From Mesostigma viride (taxonomy: Eukaryota; Streptophyta; Mesostigmatophyceae; Mesostigmatales; Mesostigmataceae), in NCBI GenBank assembly GCA_009746045.1, contig RPFO01000022.1, positions 2,036,660 to 2,100,659 on the forward strand: DNA of 64,000 nucleotides, in the 5' to 3' direction. The notes under the pieces were generated by a model. It was not told the origin of the DNA. It saw only the letters and a program-made list of their open reading frames with translations, and searched no databases. Below, piece after piece: positions 24,001 to 34,909 of this stretch. The position numbers were made by a program, and so were the translations under genes. Numbering within the stretch: the stretch's first letter is position 1; the number at the start of each line of letters is the position of its first letter.

Positions 24001-27000
24001 GCTCGTGGGCTCGTGGGCTCGTGGGCTCGTGGGCTCGTGGGCTCGTGGGCTCGTGGGCTCGTGGGCTCGTGGGCTCGTGGGCTCGTGGGTCTGTGCGTTT
24101 GTGGGTTCGTGGGTTTGTGCTGCGTTTCATGGCTTGCACAGCCACTCACCTGTGGGATATGAACGACCACGCAGCCAAGCTATTAGCTATGCCAGGGTCG
24201 TCTTCTATTCACCGCTTGTTGACCCTACCATATTATGAGTGATCGTGTACCTAGCCCTGTTCTATAAATCTCTGTGGTTGGTACAGACATGTGGCGCCAT
24301 GGGCGGTTTGCGTCTCATGCTCTGTCAATAAGTGGTGGTGTAGTTTGTGTGCGAGGCGATTCATGCCATGGTGACACGAACGCAAGCAAGAAGCATGTGT
24401 GCGCAGGCATCGGGGGTTGGTGACGTACGACATGCTGTGGTGGCAGTTTGCGGGTGGTGTTTCCGGTGGATGCTAGCAGCCATGTGTGGGTGCGACCTGC
24501 CAGTGATTAGGCATCGGTTAGCAAGGATACCGGACGCTCTTGGGAGTGGTAGTTTAGCGCCAAGCGGTAGTTTAGCACCGAGGACGTCTTGTATACCCTT
24601 GAAAGGGTCTTTCATGTTATCTTGGCATATAAATTATAGAGTTGCTGGGTGGAAGGCCTGCCTTATCTTTTCCCCCTTCCGTTTCCCACAAAGATTGTCT
24701 TCTCACCATGCCTCACGCTGGTTGCTTCCACCCAGCGCGCGCCGCGCACTGGACACATGTGCAATTGACTGTGACGTTAGATAGAATTGCCTAAATCTGG
24801 CCGCTCTTGCCGGCGCATATTTCTGGCGTTTTGTGACCTGTCATGCCACGGTGTGTCATTACCCACCATCAAATATTACCGTCGGTAGTCGTTGGCGACC
24901 CCTTCTGTAGTTGCTGCTGACGTCATCGGCAATTTCTTCTCGCTTCCACCGCGCCCGTTTGTGCCCCCCTCCCTGGCTCCTTGCCCCTGCGTGCCTTGCC
25001 CTTTTTTCGCCACCCCCCTGGCTGCCCCCCCACCTGCAGGTGTTCCTCGTCCCCTTCTGCTTCTCCGCGGTGGCCATGATGTTCGGCAACTGGAGCCAGC
25101 ACATCTTCATTGACCCGGACAACCACCGCAGCAGCTACGCGCTCACGTACGTCACCATGCTGCGTGCCGTGCGCCAAGTATTGCTTTTTCTCACGAAGTA
25201 TTGTATCGGTCTTCCCGTTGGAATCGAGCGCTGCGAGTAGGTAAACCGTGGAGCAGCGTTCCCTGGGACATTATCCGTCACCCCACTTGCTGTAACTGCG
25301 TAGCATACGCAGGACCGGCCGTTGGTTGGTTACCCCAAGTGCGTGCGCTGCCGTTGTGATGTGCGGTAATATATATTCATTAAGAATGATAAAGTACGGA
25401 AATGAGACCGGTATTATATATAGTAGTATATAACAGAAGGACGGTTTCGCATATGCCAGCATCGTGGTCAAAGACTTGGGTCTGACATCGGCCCCTTGCT
25501 TTGACCGCGCGTGCTTTGGTGTGGCTGCTAGTGTAAGCACGTTGGCAGTCTTTTGCACTCCTTTGCTCCTGCTTGCGTCCGGCACAGCCGGCAGTCATGC
25601 GCCGTGCAGTCAGCACAGCCGGCAGTCATGCGCCGTGCATAGCTCGTGTCGGGTGGACCTATACCACATCGACCTGGCGCATTCGATACACGTGTAAAAG
25701 TACAGGAGCACTTAATAAAGTTCTTGTAACTTTATATAGAGATTTTCAGTTTAGGTATAGCAGCACTTACTGCCAGTGAGCGTCATACATATGTCGTATG
25801 GCTCGTACTGCTTCCAGTGAGTTGATGTGCAGAGAATCTGATCAGGTGCGCGCGTCCCCGACCATGTGAGATCCTAGGCGTGTGTACCTGGCATCGTTGC
25901 ATGCATTTCCGCGGGTGGAAGGCAACATTGCGCTATCTATCTATTAGTATTTAAGCTCGCTTTTAATGCTTGACGCCTGCCACAAAATGGGTTCCTGGTG
26001 CTTTGTTGCTGCTGATGATGATGATGATGCCGCCGCCGCCGCCGCTACTGCGGCTGCTTCTGCTGTCCACATGCGGGTGCCGTCTGCCAGGTACAACTGC
26101 ATCCACGCACCAGGGAACCTCCGCACGTTCAACGACGGGTACCACATCGTCCACCATGTCAACTCCAAGGTCCACTGGTAAGGCCGCGCAATCGCTGAGG
26201 CTATTTGATGAATATACTACCGAGTATTTTCCATTGAAATACAAATCCGCTGGGATGGCTGTATGCAGCACGTGAGTGGGTGGGCGCTGTGGATGGGCGA
26301 GCACTTGTTTCATTTATCCAATTGCGGTCATGTGCTCCCCAGCATGCGGGAGAGAGTCCCTGGCAGGAGTCTCTTTTGCCTCCGTTCCTTTTTCTGTATG
26401 TGGTTGCCAAAATTTGTGACTGGCCACACTACTGGATGACTGGCCACGCTACTGGATGAAGAATCATGTTCCGGTTTCGAACCGTGTTGCACGGTGTTGC
26501 AAGGATAATCGTACTTTGATCAGCGCCTTCACTCGGCAACCAACAGCGCTCGCTTCCCTGCTATGGTCTCGCTGCGTGGCATGCGTGCATACTCCCCCCC
26601 CCCCGCCCAGGTCGGAGATTATGCTGCATGTGTTTGCATTCATAACCGCTCCATCAGCAGGTTTACTCGGCAGCCCAAAGTGGTCCGCTTCCCCTGCAAT
26701 TTCCCTCTTATGTGTGCGCCCCCCCTCCCTAGGTCGGAGATGCCTGCCCAGTTCCTGAGCACCTTGGACCGCCACGTGCAGGAGGACGCGCTTGTCTTCG
26801 AGGTGCGCAGCAGGGACCCTGGGGCCGCCACTCCTGGGGCGGCCCTCTCTGCCCGCTTGTGCAGTCACTATTCATGTACCTGCTGCCGTGTTGGATAGCT
26901 GGAACGTGATCACCCTGGTTGAATGTGCCGTTGGATATCCTTCACTTGTGTGAGTGATTGTGGAAATTATTTTATATACCCCCTGGTGCCTCCGTGGTGT

Positions 27001-29808
27001 GTGCTAGCATCATAGTTGAAATCGAAAGAAAAACTTTTAGGCTTGGCCATCCAGGTAACCAACCGGCCAAGATTGTTATTTCTTTGCCATTCAAGGTTCC
27101 TCTGTTCGCTGGACCAATCAGTTAATTACTTCCTTTGCGGAGAAGCTCACTGGGGATGATCGCTTGTGGGTGAGATTGTGGTTGCCTAACCCGGGCGTGG
27201 GTGCTTCTTCCATAATGGCATTGTCTAGCAGAACAGATGCAGTAGTGCGTGGGGTGCAATAAAGTGGTCGGGTGGATCCAGGGAATCCCCTCATGGCCGC
27301 ATGTGTCACTGGCGTTCTGTGGCATCGTTGCTGTTGCTGTCAGTTCGGCCGTTGCCCAGTGTTATATTCTTCTGGTTGTTATTTGCAAGTATTATTTTCG
27401 TTGTTATTGGCAAGTATTATTTTCGATGTTATTGGCAAGTGAGCAGCAAGGCAACTGCAGCGCGCAGGCAATCCGCCTTGAACTCATCATTCTGCACTGG
27501 AGAATGGAGGAATGCTGCCCCTGGGGTAACGCCAGTGGTGGCATGGGTCATCGTCTGCATGCGTGCCTATCGGCAGGGCACCCTTGCCAGACTGGTTGGG
27601 GTGGCTGTTTCATGATTTCTCTTGGCTACATGCAGACCGTGATTGATGAGCGCGACAGTGACTGCAGCGGGCAGCATCGCAAATGAGCCCAGCATCTTTG
27701 TTGGGCGGAAGACGGGCCAGTGTCTGCGGTAACAAATACATAGATTTTGTAAACCCATCCCCTGTCACAAAGCATTCACCAGTTCGTACCCTGCACCCTG
27801 TGCTTACTTTGTTATAGTATCTGACTTCTTGCCCTCATTTCACATAGTGACATGCTAGGCCTTGATTAAGAGGATGCTCCACCGCCGTGATGTGGAGGTT
27901 TCTGACAGCTGGCAAGCGTCCCCTCCCCTCTCCTGTCCTGCTCCTCCCCTTGCCTCACCTCGTCCTTCCCTCCTTGTCCGTGTTGGGCCACTCGCAGGGT
28001 ATCCACTTCTTTGATGTGGGAATCATGGTCATGACGCGCCGGCTGCACGTGCTCGCCGACAGGTGCGCGGCCGATACCTGCGCTCGACGCCATGCATTCC
28101 ACTACTATATGCCATCGTGCTGACATCAGATGCTGCCTTGGTTAGCCCACCCGCTGCCTGTACTCAAGAATACTGTAAGATAGATCAACAATATAGGGTA
28201 GAGTACTAGTAACCGAGTAGGTCCACTCAGGTTGTGTCACACGGCCATGCGTTGAGGTGGTTGCCGAGCACCCGATGCTCTGGGTGGCTGCCTGGTGTTT
28301 TTGCTGGAGTGACCCATGGCAGGGGATAGTGAGCATCGCATGGCTATAGTGAGCGCTGCTGGGCTATAATGACCGCGTCTTGTGGTGGGGCTTAAACGAT
28401 GGCTGCTTTATGCTGTTGCGTCCGAATAGCTCGGGCCTTGATGGCCCTCTTCTCTCTTTTAGAGCTGCTCGCTGGAGACCGGCGACCCGGCCTCCATGCG
28501 CAATCCACGGGCCATGATGTGGATGATGTGGGCCTAGGCCTCTGGGGGTTGCCCCCCTGCCTGACACGGTCACATTTCGTATTTCTAGGCCCCATTTAGT
28601 GGGACCCCTCGCCTGAAGTCTCATTTCGTAAGGTCGAATATCGAAATTCTAGGCATCGTTCTTTGTGATGGTGTTCCCGGGCGAACCCCTCGCAAAAGAA
28701 AAGATTTTGCGTGGAATGCATCTCGCGGAGAGGGTGCAGGTTTGTTTGGGGATGAGTGGCTTGAAAGACGGGGGCGCACTAGGGGGCCCACCCATGTGCA
28801 GCTCATGCCTTCATCAACGTGTGTGTTTGAGTGCTTCGTGTGTGCAGAAGGGGCGCTTCTATTTCTGTCATTTTGATACCAGTGCTAAGTTTTAAGTAGC
28901 TGGTACATGACCCTCATGTGCAGACAAGGGACGTTGTGGGGCTCACTTATTTGGGAGCTGTGAGGCGGGTGAGAGAGGAGGGATGTGAATGACGACCCAA
29001 CCCTGGCGAACACATGTGCACAGAAGTGGTACCTTGTGGTAGCTGCTTTATGGTCATCTGTCTCTGATTGTGCCGTTCATGCTTCCCTGATTTGTGGTAG
29101 CCTGCCCTGGTAGTGGTTGCGCCACGCATGCTTCCCACATCGCTTAGGTAACAGGCCGTGCATTGTACAATGGCCGTGCTGCGAGGGGGCCACGTGGCAG
29201 CACCTCCTGGTAATCCCTGAATCATGTATTCTAGACATGTACGTGCTCAAAGGCACTCTTCAAGGGCACACTTCAAGGACACACTTCAAGGGCACACTTC
29301 AAGGGCACACTTCAAGGGCACGCTTTGGCTGCCATCTTTGTTCCTCTGGCTTGTGGGCCAGAGACTTTGATTGATGCTAAAATGGGTAAGGGGGCTGGGT
29401 GAGTTGAACGCCATGCTTTATTGTGTAGTAACAGGTACTCATTACCGTGTTGTGGTATGAGGATCCTTGAAAACTTGGCTTGTATTATGTACTGACAGTT
29501 TTGTTTATTTTCGTTGGATCAATGAGCAAGTAAATGTCAGCAGCTTTTATCATTTTACTATGCTCCATCTGCATTGCCTTCATGGCAGGATGTTTCCTCG
29601 GTATCTGCAACATCATGTGTTTTCTGGCACATTGCCAAATTCTTAGTTGAGCTCCTTTCTGTTCTCCCTTGCGGTGATTCCGCCTTTTTCTTTTTGTTGC
29701 AATTTCAGGATAGTGCAAATCGGGCCCAAGAAACGGACGCGGGCAGAATTGGTGGAGATGCTGCATCGAAGGCTTGCTCCCATCCAAGCAGCGTCAAAGA
29801 AGGAATGA
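18051..29808 (+). CDS. Membrane fatty-acid desaturase family protein
   Basis: Predicted integral-membrane, di-iron acyl-lipid desaturase or hydroxylase-type enzyme of 371 aa; substrate and double-bond position unknown. Ten exons join in frame with GT-AG borders: 18051-18380, 18904-19026, 21063-21136, 21966-22076, 22907-22955, 25040-25146, 26091-26177, 26733-26802, 27998-28062 and 29709-29808. All three histidine boxes are present: HYSEH (104-108), HVIMHH (145-150) and HIVHH (283-287). Hydrophobic segments flank box I (about 55-100) and lie at about 178-245. The motifs ENN..YDLSSTEPYQRDN after box II and RTFNDGYHIVHHVNS at box III match a desaturase-like family known from algae (recalled, not searched). 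The C-terminus is basic (GPKKRTRAELVEM). ATG 18051 is the first Met of the frame. A stop soon after exon 9 (28121-28123) would be used if the last intron were retained. Introns 2, 3 and 5 are swollen by tandem repeats. Confidence 0.87.
19024..19305 (+). repeat. 40-bp tandem array built on a splice donor
   Basis: Seven near-identical units beginning ATCGTGAGTTGATGCCATTA. The first unit starts in exon 2: its ATC is the last codon (Ile151) and GTGAGTT is the true donor at 19027. Each later unit repeats (AC)ATC then GTGAGTTG, so the intron carries at least six extra copies of the exon-end/donor sequence. A further echo, CACCACATCGTGAGACC, lies near 19364-19380. Confidence 0.95.
19704..19820. repeat. 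Tandem repeat of about 32 bp in desaturase intron 2
   Basis: Three to four copies of a unit starting CCAGTTGTGACATAGTGAAC and ending CGATGCGCAAC, drifting to GTGGCAGAGTGAAC in the later copies. Confidence 0.85.
20010..20250. repeat. 27-bp minisatellite, about 9 copies, desaturase intron 2
   Basis: The unit is ATGGTATCAATGAGACCACC plus AACTAGC. Because 27 is a multiple of 3 it creates open frames on both strands with a 9-residue period; these are artefacts. Confidence 0.96.
20321..20600. repeat. 32-bp minisatellite, about 8.5 copies, desaturase intron 2
   Basis: The unit starts AGGGTTGCTTTGCATCCCGT and ends ACCGCGTTAAAT. The first eight copies are essentially identical and the last one decays (GCTTTTCACCCCGTACTGC). 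Confidence 0.96.
21137..21475 (+). repeat. Donor copy plus 60-bp repeat in desaturase intron 3
   Basis: The intron 3 donor region (CCTCCT then GTGAGTAGACAGATGCCAGC at 21137) is echoed at about 21207-21235 (CCTCTT then GTGAGTGACAAATGCCAGC). Then follow about four 60-bp units starting GTGTGAGGCGTGCATGCCAG (about 21240-21475), which still contain the TGCCAGC of the intron start. A last GTGAGTACTGGCATG lies at 21473. Confidence 0.85.
22085..22205. repeat. Short GTTGGTATCAA repeat in desaturase intron 4
   Basis: Interleaved copies of GTTGGTATCAATGTTGGACC and GTTGGTATCAAC beginning directly after the exon 4 donor at 22077. Confidence 0.85.
22998..24115 (+). repeat. G-rich (GGTGGGTN)n array of 1.1 kb, quadruplex-prone
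   Basis: Octamers GGTGGGTT, GGTGGGCT, GGTGGGTC, GGTGGGCC and CGTGGGCT occur as successive, mostly homogeneous blocks. A perfect (TGGG)n stretch lies at about 23125-23285 and a run of G at about 23741-23762. It lies in intron 5 of the desaturase, on the sense strand, so the pre-mRNA would carry dozens of G3 tracts. The long Trp/Gly- and Pro/Thr-rich frames on both strands come from the repeat. Confidence 0.96.
29256..29327. repeat. 14-bp tandem repeat in desaturase intron 9
   Basis: Five to six copies of TTCAAGGGCACACT with small variations, a few hundred bases upstream of the last exon. Confidence 0.9.
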
Positions 29809-30246
29809 ATAAGAACAATCATTGAAAGAATTTCCATGTCCTGATAGGCAAGGCTTTTCCACATCAGGGTAGGGGGTTATGCGGACAGAGCTCAATTCAA
29901 CTGTGAGAATGTGTTTTGTGGATAAACTTTCCAATGGTGCATGTAAGGAACTTTTTATGCTTACCTGCATGCATCGCACTGGCTAGATATTGTAGTTTAC
30001 ATCATCATGTGAGTCATTATGTAATAGAGTAAATAACGGAGCTAAGTTCATAAAACTATTCCCATGTTTCTGGTATGTGCATGCATGCGCACATGAAGCG
30101 CCTGTATAATGCATGCCCCGGCTTCAATCAGCCACCCACGACCGCACTTTTCTACAAAGTGTATAACAACCACGCCTGCATAAGTAAGTGAGTAAGTACT
30201 TGCGTGTCATGCGCATGGGCATGCCGCGGAGTACGTACTATTAATT
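29809..30246. other. Desaturase 3' flank with a retrotransposon 3' stub
   Basis: No gene. At about 30180-30236 lies the extreme 3' end of the endonuclease/RT retrotransposon in minus orientation: an AAGT-type tail, then CTTGCGTGTCATGCGCA and GCATGCCGCGGAGTAC. The same end occurs at 33968-34040, 43690-43745 and 46370-46415. Confidence 0.65.
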
Positions 30247-31857
30247 TTAACCCGTGTTTTTTTACAACGCGATACATCGCGTTGTAGGGTTAGAACTCGA
30301 TGTATCGCGTTGTAATCTGACACGTGGCAAACCTATTAAACATGCGATTTTTTGACTGAAACTTTCAACACAGGTCAGAAACATCTCATAGAATTCAAGA
30401 AAAAATCCTGGTTTTTTTGGTTTTTTTTTTTGTGACAGCTGCAAACAAATATGTACCACTGAAATCAGGCATTTTCGCGGGACGAAGGTGAAGACGACAG
30501 CGATGGCGGCAGGTAGATCTTGCCAGTTTTCGCGCGAATTTCAGTGGCTGTTGGGTGGCACGACCATGATGATGCGTTCAAAGGTTGTATGATAATTAGG
30601 TTTCTACGAGTTTGTTGAGGTACTGGGGCAAAGGAAACGTAGTTTTTCCCAGTTTCTCACCCAACTTTCATGCGGAAACCCTGGAAACCGGCATGCATGT
30701 TATTACGGCAAGACTCGGGTCTGCTGCGGCACCATGCTTGGTATTTCCATGGTGCTTCGACTTCTTAACACATGTTTATTCATTCCGAACGCCCGGACTC
30801 TCGGCTAAACCGAGATTTGTGCAGACTTTTATTGGGTAGCTCCGAGCATGATGGTGCCTGCAAATAGCGTAAGGCGTGACCGTGGCTATTGCTACGGTAT
30901 GCTGTATTTTCCTGGAAATGGCCTCTGCCACCGGCTCAATAGTGCTTGCAGGCGTAAGTATATCGTGTTTCTAGCTAGTTTCTGCCAGTTTTCCACTTAT
31001 TTCTACCGACCTCTGCCCAGCCTCTCTAAGACCGCCATCCTACTCGACGTTGCTTGCATGCCAGCCATAGCAGGTTGCAGTTGTGCAGTATTTAGGTGCT
31101 GTATACGTCGTCAAAATTAAATTAAAATTAAATTATAACATGCCTCCGTTGGGAGATCATACGTCGTCAAGCCGTGCATATTTTGTGAGAGAAATCAGAA
31201 TATATCGTGAGGATTGGATGTTGATGGTTTATACTGCGTTGATTGTGCAAGAAGATCAGCTAGGTGCCCATAATCATGGTTTATAATCATGTGTTGTTAG
31301 CATCTTGCCACCATTTGCTAGCATGCATTCCAGCGTCATCTTTGCCTGCATGTACTTAGGTCATGGATCACTCAACCTATCCAAGCCTTGCATTACACGT
31401 GCCTCTTTCTTTCAGTATTGCACGCGTTATGGAATGAAAACCCAGCACCTCCGTTACCACGAGGCATGTGCTCAACACGTTGTGAGAGTGGATGATGCTT
31501 AGGCTATGGCTGCCTGATTCAGTCATATTAGGTCATCCAGTCATGATGTTTGATGCATGTTTTCAAGATGCTGTATAACTTATACAACGCCAGTAGGTAT
31601 ATTTTCAACGTTTTGACCCTCCAAGCTCACATGGCCCCGTTTATGGGGCTCGTGTCGTTGCGTCATGTTGTGAAGGGCTCTCATTTTCCCCACTGCGTTG
31701 TACTGCGTTGTGTTTGTGATGCTAATGAAAAATAGCTAGATGGAGTGGCCCAATGGGCCTGAGTTTCGTTCCACAAAGCCTGCATATGTTGCCCATAGCT
31801 CGTGCAAGAAGCCAGATTTTTTTCATGAACCATTTGTGAATAAGCACATGACTTGTG

Positions 31858-32990
31858 ACCTAGTGGATCACGTCATGCGCCGGGCACGTGCGCGCTTTAC
31901 TGCCCTTAAGAAGGGGTTCGAGCCAGGCTTGGACATCCTTAAGGTGAAAGAGCACGGCGTGGTTAGACCTGGTTACCGCCTTGCCGACCTGATTTATGCG
32001 GATGACACCATGCACCCGGCTCATCGAGAGCCCATAGCACATTCAGACCTGGCTGGACTGTCTGGGCCTGGAGGCGCGGGCGGTGGGGTTGGAGATTAGT
32101 GTCAAAACTGAGGCGATGGTGATTGGGGCCTCCAGTACACCACCGCTGCCGCGCCTGCTTGACGGGACGGAGGTCACCGTTCCGCGATCGCTTCAAACTG
32201 TTGGGGAGCACTCCCTGACACCGCCGACGATGTGGACATCCGCATCGGCCTGGCCTGGGCTAGGCTTCGTTCGCTCAAAACCTACTGGCGCTCGAAGGGC
32301 CTGGGCGAGCACCGCAAACGCATGCTCTTCAAGGTCCTCGTCCTCACGGTGCTCACGTATGGCGCCGAGGCGTGGACCATCCCACCCAAAATGGCAGCTA
32401 GGCTAGACGGCACGGTTTACAGGATGCTCCGTAGGGTTTTCCGAGCGTCCGTCATCAGAATCTTTGTATCATGGCATGCCTCGTATTTCGGACGAGATTA
32501 GGCAGCGTAGGATAGCATTTGTAGGACACCTTGCTCGCACTAGCCAGGTCGACACCGCCCTTGGCCTGGCCGGCCCCCAGCGGCTTGGCCAGCCAGCTGG
32601 GCGACACATTCTGACCTGGCCTGGCCCCGAGGGCATTCCCAAAAGGGTAGGGAAACCTGTCACGAACTACATCCAGATGTTGCTGGATGACCTAGTGGTC
32701 CCAGCCCAGTTTGAGCACCGCATCCACTCTCTCTCCCGTCTTTGGACTGCCATGCAGGACAAGACGCGGTGGAAGAAGATTGTCAAGGCGCACACGCCCA
32801 ACCCTGTGGGCAAGCCCCCTCCCCCCAAGCGGAGGACGCGTTTTGATGAGTAGTGTAGTTTGGATTTTCTAGATAGCTTAGAGTTAGGATAGTTCGATCA
32901 CGCGACTTCCTCCACCCCATCCATCATGGAATATGTGCTACATGATCTCCCCACGGAGGCATGTTATAATTTGTTTTAATTTAATTTTGT
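31858..32990 (+). pseudogene. Non-LTR retrotransposon RT, 3' part, frameshifted
   Basis: The 3' half of a LINE ORF2: LADLIYADDT (RT motif C, YADD) at about 31981, then a thumb-like region (ERRKRMLFK-type, here EHRKRMLFKVLVLTVLTYGAEAW) and a C-terminal RRIAFVGHLARTSQVDT segment ending in a basic tail at 32853. It needs at least two frameshifts and is 5' truncated. The 3' UTR ends GGAATATGTGCTACATGATCTCC...GGCATGTTATAAT before an AT-rich tail. This terminus is shared with the ORF1-only elements. Cited motif is split: key residues are HRKRM and GAEAW. Confidence 0.8.
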
Positions 32991-33084
32991 GACCCAGGGT
33001 CAACAAATCGTGGTCATGGTCAGACCCTCCTGTATTCAAACCAGTGTATCTCTCTAATGAACTGGCATGTTGTAGGTCTGAGTT

Positions 33085-33640
33085 TTTAAATTAAATTAAA
33101 TAATAACATGCCTCGACCGTTGGGAGATCATGTAGCACATATTCCATGATGGATGGGTGGAGTGGAGGAAGCCGCGTAATCGAACTAACCTAACTCTACG
33201 TGACCATGACGGAAACCCATCTGAGACCGTCGCCCAGGTGTGGGTCCAGCGCGGCGCGGAGCCTAGCTGTGCAGCATCATGCGCATGAAGACCTTCAGCG
33301 CGCCGGCGCTCTGGAGGCAGACACCCCGGTAGTTACCGGGGTCAGCAGCATGCAGAGCCCTTCTTGTACAGCATGACGCGGATGGCCGTCTGCCACTCAG
33401 CAGGCGGAGGCTCGTCAGAGAGCAGGACACGGTTGCAGAACGCCAGCAGAAGATCCCCAACCGCCGGGTCAAGAGTCTTCAGCAGCTCAGCCGAAAGGTG
33501 GTCGGCACCGACCGCTGCGTCGTAATGCAGGCGAGCAAGGGCGCCGTCCAATTCCTTCAAAGTGAAGGGGTGGACGACGTCGTTGGTGGCAAGGCAGCCC
33601 TCCTGCAAGGCGGGGACTTGGTAGTCCGCGGCCGAGGTCT
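33085..33640 (-). pseudogene. Non-LTR retrotransposon RT fragment, N-terminal palm
   Basis: Minus strand. A 3' terminus (33085-33230) almost the mirror of the one ending at 32990 is joined to an internal RT piece with LKELDGALARLHYDAAVGAD, EWQTAIRVMLYKKG and NYRGVCLQS. The region between these and the 3' UTR is missing, so this is an internally deleted copy. It faces the previous fragment tail to tail across about 90 bp. Confidence 0.75.
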
Positions 33641-33794
33641 GAGTAGATAAAAAAAAATTTGATTTATGGGCTTTCAGGAAAGTATATACATGACCATGAA
33701 AAATTTTTTTCCTTACTAAGGTGCTATACGCGTTCTAAAAAAAGCTTACAAGGCGATATATCGCATTCTAATTTAAAAAACACGGGTTAATTAA

Positions 33795-33967
33795 TTATTT
33801 AGGAACATAACTCCGTTCGGAGTATATGTAGCACATATCCGTGAGAAGGGGCATATGGCTTTTAAGGGGACGTGGCTGGCGCGCCGAATATTTGTACATT
33901 CTGGGCTACTTCCTGCAAGGGAAGGGTGTAAACTACACAGGCTCTGGGAGCACGAAGTGCACCTGCA
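33795..33967 (-). mobile_element. 3' end stub of the ORF1-only retrotransposon family
   Basis: Starts after TTAATTAATTATTTAGG with AACATAACTCCGTTCGGAGT and continues GTAGCACATATCCGTGAGAAGGGGC, matching the ends at 47385-47460 and 58318-58400. Only about 150 bp is present. It abuts the AAGT tail of the next LINE. Confidence 0.6.
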
Positions 33968-34560
33968 GTAAGTAAGTAAGTAAGTAAGTAAGTACTTGCG
34001 TGTCATGCGCAAAGGCATGCCACGGAGTACTATGCTAATCTGATTAGAAAAATAATTACACAAAAAAGTTTAAACAAATATCGTCTGCATCATCCCCCAA
34101 CCGCACTAGATGGGGATGTAATCCTCATTCGAGCTGTCCTCCACTGTAATGGCAGACGAGGCGGTATAGTGTAGCGGCTATCCTCAGGACCAATAACCTC
34201 CACCTGCGGACTTCTACCCTGGCTAGCAACGGGCCGCGGGGCCCGAGGGGAGAAAACAGGAGCATACGGCCCCTCAGGAAGGTGCTTATCGCAGATGGCA
34301 GCCCATTTCTCCTTGTCAATCATGCGGGCGCGGAGTACGGATAGTCCCAGAAGCCCTGCATCTTCAAGCAGTTGTGTCACATAGGTCCGGGTCGCGCCGC
34401 GCCGGTGCCCGGCGCGCGCAAGTTTGCCAGTGGGTTGCGATGGGACAAGGGGACCCTGCCATAGGAGGAGGTGTCTACCTGGTTGGCCCGTCTTAAGCCC
34501 CCCGGCAGGGCCCACATCGGCACCTGCACCACCATGATGTAAGTCAGAGCTCAAAGGCCT
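33968..34560 (-). pseudogene. Endonuclease/RT LINE, 3' terminal copy
   Basis: Minus strand. An (AAGT)n tail at 33968-33990, the 3' UTR to about 34108, then the C-terminal ORF2 region back to about 34510, including GHRRGATRTYVTQLLEDAGL and DKEKWAAICDKHLPEG. It is closely similar to the plus-strand copies ending at 43610 and 46288, but has small frameshifts and is severely 5' truncated. Confidence 0.85.
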
Positions 34561-34564
34561 GGCA

Positions 34565-34820
34565 TGGGGTGGAAGATTAATTAATTAATTGATTAATATA
34601 CACATGTGTGACTGCGTCACGTGAGCATAAATCCTCAGTGGGAGGCCGGGAACATGGGATCGATGGAATGGATGATGTACTTAGCTATCTAGGTCCTAGT
34701 TACAGGGTTGTGGGCACCACGGCCCGAATCGCTATGAATGCCATACGCGGTCACACGCGGAGCCCCCACAGACTTGGGCCCGGTGGTCTCCTTTATCAAG
34801 TGCTACTTGCCATCGATCCT
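34565..34820 (+). repeat. Dispersed repeat, inverted copy at 46437-46690
   Basis: Begins at a TTAATTAATTGATTAA microsatellite, then GTGACTGCGTCACGTGAGCATAAATCC and a segment through ATCGCTATGAATGCCATAC and GGAGCCCCCACAGAC. The reverse complement of most of this occurs at about 46455-46640, again bordered by a long (TTAA)n. No coding capacity. It may be a SINE-like element or another 3' end. The first cited string is split for length: GTGACTGCGTCACGTGAG. Confidence 0.7.
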
Positions 34821-34909
34821 TGCGTACCATCTGCCTCCATATTACAGACAAACCAGGAGGCTGCCCGGGTGTGAGCCCGTCACGTCTAGGGTAGCACGTG
34901 TCCATGCCG

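Larger units (their letters stand above)
30251..33786. mobile_element. piggyBac-like TTAA-flanked element, 3.5 kb, composite
   Basis: Both ends read CCCGTGTTTTTT inward and are flanked by TTAA (30247-30250 and 33787-33790), as in piggyBac-superfamily insertions. Behind each terminus is a palindrome, ACAACGCGATACATCGCGTT on the left and GCGATATATCGC on the right. The interior is AT-rich on the left (30.3-31.7 kb, no recognisable transposase; short frames only) and holds two tail-to-tail LINE fragments (31.86-33.64 kb). It is therefore either a dead element invaded by LINEs or a non-autonomous one. A third matching end lies at 63379. Confidence 0.65.

Noticed and set aside
22722-24242. Trp/Gly-rich (+) and Pro/Thr-rich (-) frames of up to 506 codons
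   Set aside because: Artefact of the GGTGGGTN array, which lies in a desaturase intron.
28063-28123. Desaturase stop at 28121 after exon 9
   Set aside because: Splicing from 28062 to 29709 keeps frame and adds a basic C-terminus typical of such proteins. Reading through gives an unrelated Cys/His-rich tail. It is kept only as an intron-retention alternative.
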